Below, piece after piece: positions 59,385-64,000 of a stretch of 64,000 bases of DNA. Location of the stretch: contig OZ005619.1 in NCBI GenBank assembly GCA_963930655.1, positions 22,095,752 through 22,159,751 of the forward strand. Reading direction: 5' to 3'. Position 1 is the stretch's first letter, and every line of letters starts with the position of its first letter. The DNA comes from Myrica gale (Eukaryota; Streptophyta; Magnoliopsida; Fagales; Myricaceae). A program made the translations under genes and the position numbers. Under the pieces are notes generated by a model, which saw only the letters and a list, made by a program, of their open reading frames with translations, had not been told where the DNA came from and did no database searches.

Positions 59385-59854
59385 TTAATATTTATTATAG
59401 TGAAAAATAATGATGTGATGGAGGAAAGAGAGATTATATTGTAATTTTTTATTGTGTTAAACTTTTAGGATGTGTAAAATTTTAGTGTGACTAGGCATGA
59501 GCTGAAGGCTCCCCATTAGAAGAGCTTACGTAAATATCACCAAGGGATTGAACAATGAGCTAAGCACAGTGGTCCTGAGCACGATACTTTTTTTTTTCTA
59601 AACTCATGAGCAAGATACTTAACATGCATAATATGCGAGTAATTAGTAGATAAGGAACATTATACTACGTGGCGTGTGATCCTGTTCCAAGTTCTAACTT
59701 TTCTATTCCTTTGTATTAAATTAAAGGATCTTGTCCCGCGTTTGGCCCAAAAGAACAAAAGGGAATCCCTATAGATTGGTTTTGAAAGGAGGTGGTGGGA
59801 ATGCCCTCAGTTAGGGCTGCACAATCTCGATATAGGTGCTTGTTTTGGTCAAAG

Positions 59855-59992
59855 TTGGTGTAAGGGCTGCACAATTCCGGTGTAGATGTCGGTTTTGGCA
59901 TTGGTGTAAGGGCTGCACAATTCCGGTGTAGATGTCGGTTTTGGCATTGGTGTAAGGGCTGCACAATTCCGGTGTAGGTGTCGGTTTTGGCC
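59855..59992. repeat. three 46-bp tandem repeats carrying the hAT terminus
   Basis: Units start at 59855, 59901 and 59947. Each contains AAGGGCTGCACAATTCCGG, an almost exact copy of the element's own end, followed by TGTAGATGTCGGTTTTGGC. Not a CRISPR array: there are no spacers and the host is a plant. Confidence 0.95.
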
Positions 59993-60036
59993 CGGTGTAG
60001 GTGTCGGTTTTGGCCAAAACCGACACCTACACCGGG
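59991..60036. repeat. perfect 46-bp palindrome
   Basis: CCCGGTGTAGGTGTCGGTTT runs into its exact complement with the centre at 60013/60014 (TTTTGGCCAAAA). There is no spacer, so extruded DNA or RNA would form a near-perfect hairpin. Confidence 0.97.
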
Positions 60037-61324
60037 TAGGCCGGTTTTGAAAAAATTACCACCTACACCGTTAAAGGCAAAAACCGGCCCTTAGCGGTGG
60101 CGGTTTCCGGTTATCTTACATTCATATTGAGCCATTTTTTTTTAGTATTTTACCCACTTGTCCCAATGTATTTTTTCTTTTTTCTTTTGATCCATTAATC
60201 ACATATCAATAAAATCTAAACTAATGAAATTCAAATTCCAAAATCAATAAAATTAAAGATCATCTTAAAAGATAAGATGAGAATTTAAAGTCCAAAGTAA
60301 TAGAGACGTCACTGTAAGTAGAAACTATTATCTTTTGAAAAATTCAGTTTAAACCCTAACAACACTTAGAGAGGAGAATATGTGTTTTCCCTCTAATTAA
60401 ACAATTAATAACAATTTAAAAACATGTTCAAAACCTAGTAGGGTTTCCCTTGATTTCACAAGGAAAATCCAAAAATTTAGCAATTTTTTAAGGCGTTCGA
60501 GCGCTTGTCAGACGTTCGTCGAACGCTTATGTTTCTGTCTGAAATTTTAACTGAGCGTTCGAGCGTTTGTCAAACGCTAGTCAAAGTGATGACTCTATCT
60601 GAATTTTTTCAAAGGGTGCTCGAGCGCTTGTCAAACGTGATGACTATGTCTGAATTTTTGAACTAAAATGTATTAGAAATTTGAACTAAAATGTAATTGA
60701 GTGACTGATTTTGCAAGCATGGTATAAATTTAATAGTGATTTGTCAATTTTATAAATTATAAATTTAGACAATTAGTTAAAATTTCATAAAAACTCTTAA
60801 ACTCATACAATGATTTATCAATTTTTCGTGATAGAATCTTGACTTCTTGACTTATATTATGCGATGTAATTACCAAAATTTGACATTAAACTCTTTAATT
60901 ATGATTCCAATGCTTTCATATATACCCTTCTAAATACAATAATTTATAATTTTTTCTACCAAAATTCTAAATAATGAATTCATTCACCTAGCAAGCTTCT
61001 TGGTAACATGAATGTAATTATTTGATTAGACAAAACCAACAACAAATCTAAAATATTTAGGTGAAACTAAACTATTGAGTAGACTTTGTCATGCTTCTAG
61101 AATACTACGTCTTGAGGTGAAATTAAAGTTTAAACTATTGAGTAGAAACTAAACTAAAAAAACTAAAAAAAAAAATCCTGGTATACCTGACACCGGGTTT
61201 CCTCGTTCCGGTTAAACTGGAAACCGCCAATTTTTTCAAAAAACTAAACTTACATCGGCACCGATTATATCGAGAACCCGATACTGATGCCACCGGAATT
61301 TTCCGGTAGCATTGTGCGGCCCTA

Positions 61325-64000
61325 CCATCAGCCGGTTACTAGCCCATAATAGGTCAATAATTTCATTGGTTATAAGTGGGGCCCATTTGGTCAGAGTTTG
61401 GGCTTAATCGTATACGTGGCACGTGCTGGGCTTAAAAACAGGGGAAAAAGCATCGGCTTAGTATTGACGTGTCCAACATCCTCTCCTCTACCAAACTTCC
61501 ACTACTTCCAATGCCTGTAAACGTGTCTAGTCCTCCTTCTTCAAGTTATAGGATATGGGCGGTGGGCTTGCAACTTGAGAAAAGCTTTTGGACGGACCCA
61601 ACAGTACACATCACTTTGAAATAAGCTTCTGGGTGCCATATAATATGTTATCGGGAGAGCCCAAGAAGCAACAATCGGTCAGTACGTAAGACACTAGATA
61701 TTTTTGTCTCGGGAGATACTTTTCATCCATAGAAAGCAGATCCAATATCTACACGATAAGGACTTATGGTGATTTTTATATTAAAATCCAAGATAGTTAT
61801 TATTTAATGAGGAATAATATATATTGTAAGAAGTTTCAATAGATTATTTGGCAGCTACGTAAGATGGATTGCTATTTCCCCAGAATATTAGGCCGACGGA
61901 AGGAAAAACAAAAAACATGAAAGCTAACGATTTAAAGATTAGCAAACGAAGACCAACAAGATTACCAAATAGAAAGTAGTACTTGCCCCTAAAGGCTATC
62001 GTCGCCTCGTAAGGCGCATATCGAGCACATGAGCTAGCTAGGCATATGGGTATTTCCATAGGCGGCCATGCATGATGAATTAAGCGTGATTTTCGTTTGT
62101 TCTTTGTAGCGGGAGATACATTAGACGTAACGATGGTCTGGTTGGAAATTCTGGTGGAATTTTCTTCGTCAACGGTGGTCGAACCTGAGAGGCCAGAGGC
62201 AGAAATGCATTCCACTCCTTGCTGAAAATAAAGAAAGATAACCCAACAATAATGTTAGCATATAGTCGGTTCATTGGTCATGGATTGGTGGGACAATTAT
62301 AGCAACAGGATATTCTTATGCTAAAAGCAACTTTTTCAATTAATGCATGCGAGCTTATTTGACTAAATTCTCAGTGTTTCGGAGCGAAAATCCAAAATTT
62401 ACAAACAGTAATAGGGAGAATAGTTAAATACACTTTTCACCACCTATATTTGTGGGTATTTACACATTGTACTCTAATATTTTATTTTTGAGACATTAAG
62501 TTCATTATATTCTCCTCTAATAATTTGTATCCTGAAGTAAAATTAGACTTTAAATTAGATGATAATCGTATCGCCCTTGTCATTGCTAAGATATTGAGAG
62601 GATAATTTGTCCGTAAGGACCTCAAGAATGATGATTCCAAAGTAATAAACATCTACATTCAGATATATGATGGTATTGTACTTATTCAAGTGACCTGTAG
62701 GCAAACATTATTTGAGATTCAAGAACAATACGATAATCTAATAAGAACTGAAGTCACATTAGAAACGTATAAACGATTACAGTCAAATTTGTTCGAGTGC
62801 AAATTATTAGGAAAGATAATATAATAGTTCAATGTTTCAAAAATAAAATATTGATGTGCAGTATGACGACACTCATAATATAAGAGATAAGAGATACAAA
62901 GTATATTTGAATTGAGGTTAAGACAGCTTTCAATCAAAAATTATTAACCAAAGTGAAAACCATAGGTAAAATTCAGGGCAATAATTGCAATAGCTTGGGA
63001 TTCTAGCCTCTGGAGTCTGGACAATCCAGGGGGTCCTTTAGTACCATTGTCTGGCTGTTTTCCTCCGTACAGATGGGTAAGTTAAAGACCAACTGTGTTA
63101 GTACGGAAACCGACTCAATGATCAGCATCCAAAGTCTTCATGAATCCCTGTAATCTTACTTTATTCAATCTCCTTCCATGCATATATATTCATCTACTCC
63201 AAGACCCAAGCCTTTCCGTATCTGATCAGTAGTTCAATCCCTTGTTGCTTTTCTCTTATGCTACATGTTTTCAATTCAGACCATGGATGTACCTTACAAG
63301 GTATAACTTTACTTGTAGATCCTAAAAGTTCGAACTTTGTAATTTTCAACCCTATACTCCATCAACAACTCAATTTTGTGATTAGTATTTGGTATAACGC
63401 TTAAGTTGTTCATCTGCAAAAGCGTATTCGCCAATACCGTAATACCCCTCTCACCCTGTCCTTCCTACCCTCGTGTCATGGACTCGTGGACCATTCTGTG
63501 CCGCCGGGGTGACAGCCACTTACCATTGAACTTACGCAAGTGTTTTAACCCCTGACCTCTATGTGAGGTCCGTACCCACACGTTTCCAAACAAGCGAAGA
63601 GGTTGGTGAATTAGTCATCCATGACAATCCTTGTATTATGTATTACCCTCGCAGTCCTCTTCTCATGTTTGTGATAGACAGGAACCAAAGTCTTTCACTG
63701 TTCTATTAGAAGACGATAAAAGTACTGTCCCTCTGTTGGACAAAGATCGAAAACAGAACGTGTAGGCGTAACTATGAAGCTTTTAACTACTTTTGCTAAT
63801 CACGTTCAGCTTTTTATGTGAAGTTCGTCGATTTCGTTGTGTCTGAATCTTTGAGTTGATCCAAAATCTGGTACTATACGACTGCGGGACCGTCAAGAAT
63901 GATGAGTGGTCCAAATTCAATCAAATCCATGTACACCTGGATTACCACCCCAACAAAACTAAGGACAAAGTGAGTCAAAGCTACAAGCTACAGCTATGTT
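61325..64000. other. intergenic to the end of the window, no gene seen
   Basis: Short ORFs only. The longest, 61844-62215 (-), has two Cys, a basic stretch and a hydrophobic tail but no family match, and its 64-codon neighbour is in another frame. The last 1 kb shows nothing I can support. Confidence 0.45.

Larger units (their letters stand above)
59812..61324. mobile_element. hAT-type element of 1.5 kb with repeated terminal sequence
   Basis: Ends TAGGGCTGCACAATC and the complement of TAGGGCCGCACAATG match the hAT ends of the GGTCCGG family on one side. The flanks CCCTCAGT (59804-59811) and CCATCAGC (61325-61332) agree at six of eight positions, a decayed duplication. The interior is AT-rich with no transposase ORF, a degenerate tandem repeat around GCGTTCGAGCGCTTGTCA (60492-60650), a 46-bp tandem repeat and a 46-bp palindrome. 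Confidence 0.7.

Noticed and set aside
59855..59992. Regular 46-bp repeats that could suggest a CRISPR array
   Set aside because: Units are contiguous without spacers, contain a hAT terminus and lie in plant nuclear DNA.
61844..62215. 123-codon minus-strand ORF, considered as a secreted small peptide gene
   Set aside because: No signal peptide, no Cys pattern of known peptide families and no plausible partner exon.

Overview
The window is nuclear DNA of a flowering plant, almost certainly a eudicot. It has GT-AG introns, AT-rich intergenic DNA full of small transposon-derived repeats, and only plant-type genes. I cannot name the species. No gene family here is bacterial, organellar or viral.

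Layout: (1) 1-3504 (+) is the 3' part of a large conserved plant protein of unknown function (At3g50370-like). (2) 5341-6075 (-) is a group X ERF transcription factor. (3) 7443-10538 (-) is an intronless PPR protein with C-terminal E motifs. (4) 11597-14218 (-) is a centrin in seven coding exons, the first only the ATG. (5) 14791-16532 (-) and 17323-18474 (+) are two red chlorophyll catabolite reductase (RCCR) genes placed head to head. (6) 19020-21808 (-) is heat stress factor HSFB1, with a hAT element in its intron, two aromatic-rich upstream ORFs in its leader and a perfect heat shock element above its TATA box. (7) 22.2-28.8 kb has no gene. (8) 28774-29702 (-) is a DUF1685 protein. (9) 29.95-34.2 kb is repeat-rich. 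(10) 34601-39514 (+) is a CLASRP/SWAP-type SR splicing protein, apparently carrying a frameshift in this sequence. (11) 39.5-46.4 kb has no gene. (12) 46747-47949 (+) is an intronless At3g50340/At5g67020-like protein with a SUKH-like segment. (13) 50616-57258 (-) is zeaxanthin epoxidase in 16 coding exons. (14) 57.3-64 kb has repeats only.

The gene order matters. From remembered locus names, neighbours here match three separate Arabidopsis segments: At3g50340-50370, At4g36980-37010 and At5g67020-67030. The window therefore looks like an unfractionated ancestral block whose duplicates were lost alternately in Arabidopsis. The genes do not form one pathway. Zeaxanthin epoxidase (ABA and xanthophyll cycle), RCCR (chlorophyll breakdown and cell-death control) and HSFB1 (heat and immunity) are all plastid- or stress-linked.

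Mobile DNA is mostly small DNA transposons whose boundaries can be read from target-site duplications: four hAT-type elements (three with perfect 8-bp duplications), a Mutator-like MITE (10-bp duplication), Tourist-like MITEs, long fold-back elements, and a tRNA-type SINE (16-bp duplication). Exon limits were derived by hand from splice sites and reading phase. No RNA-seq or database search was possible.
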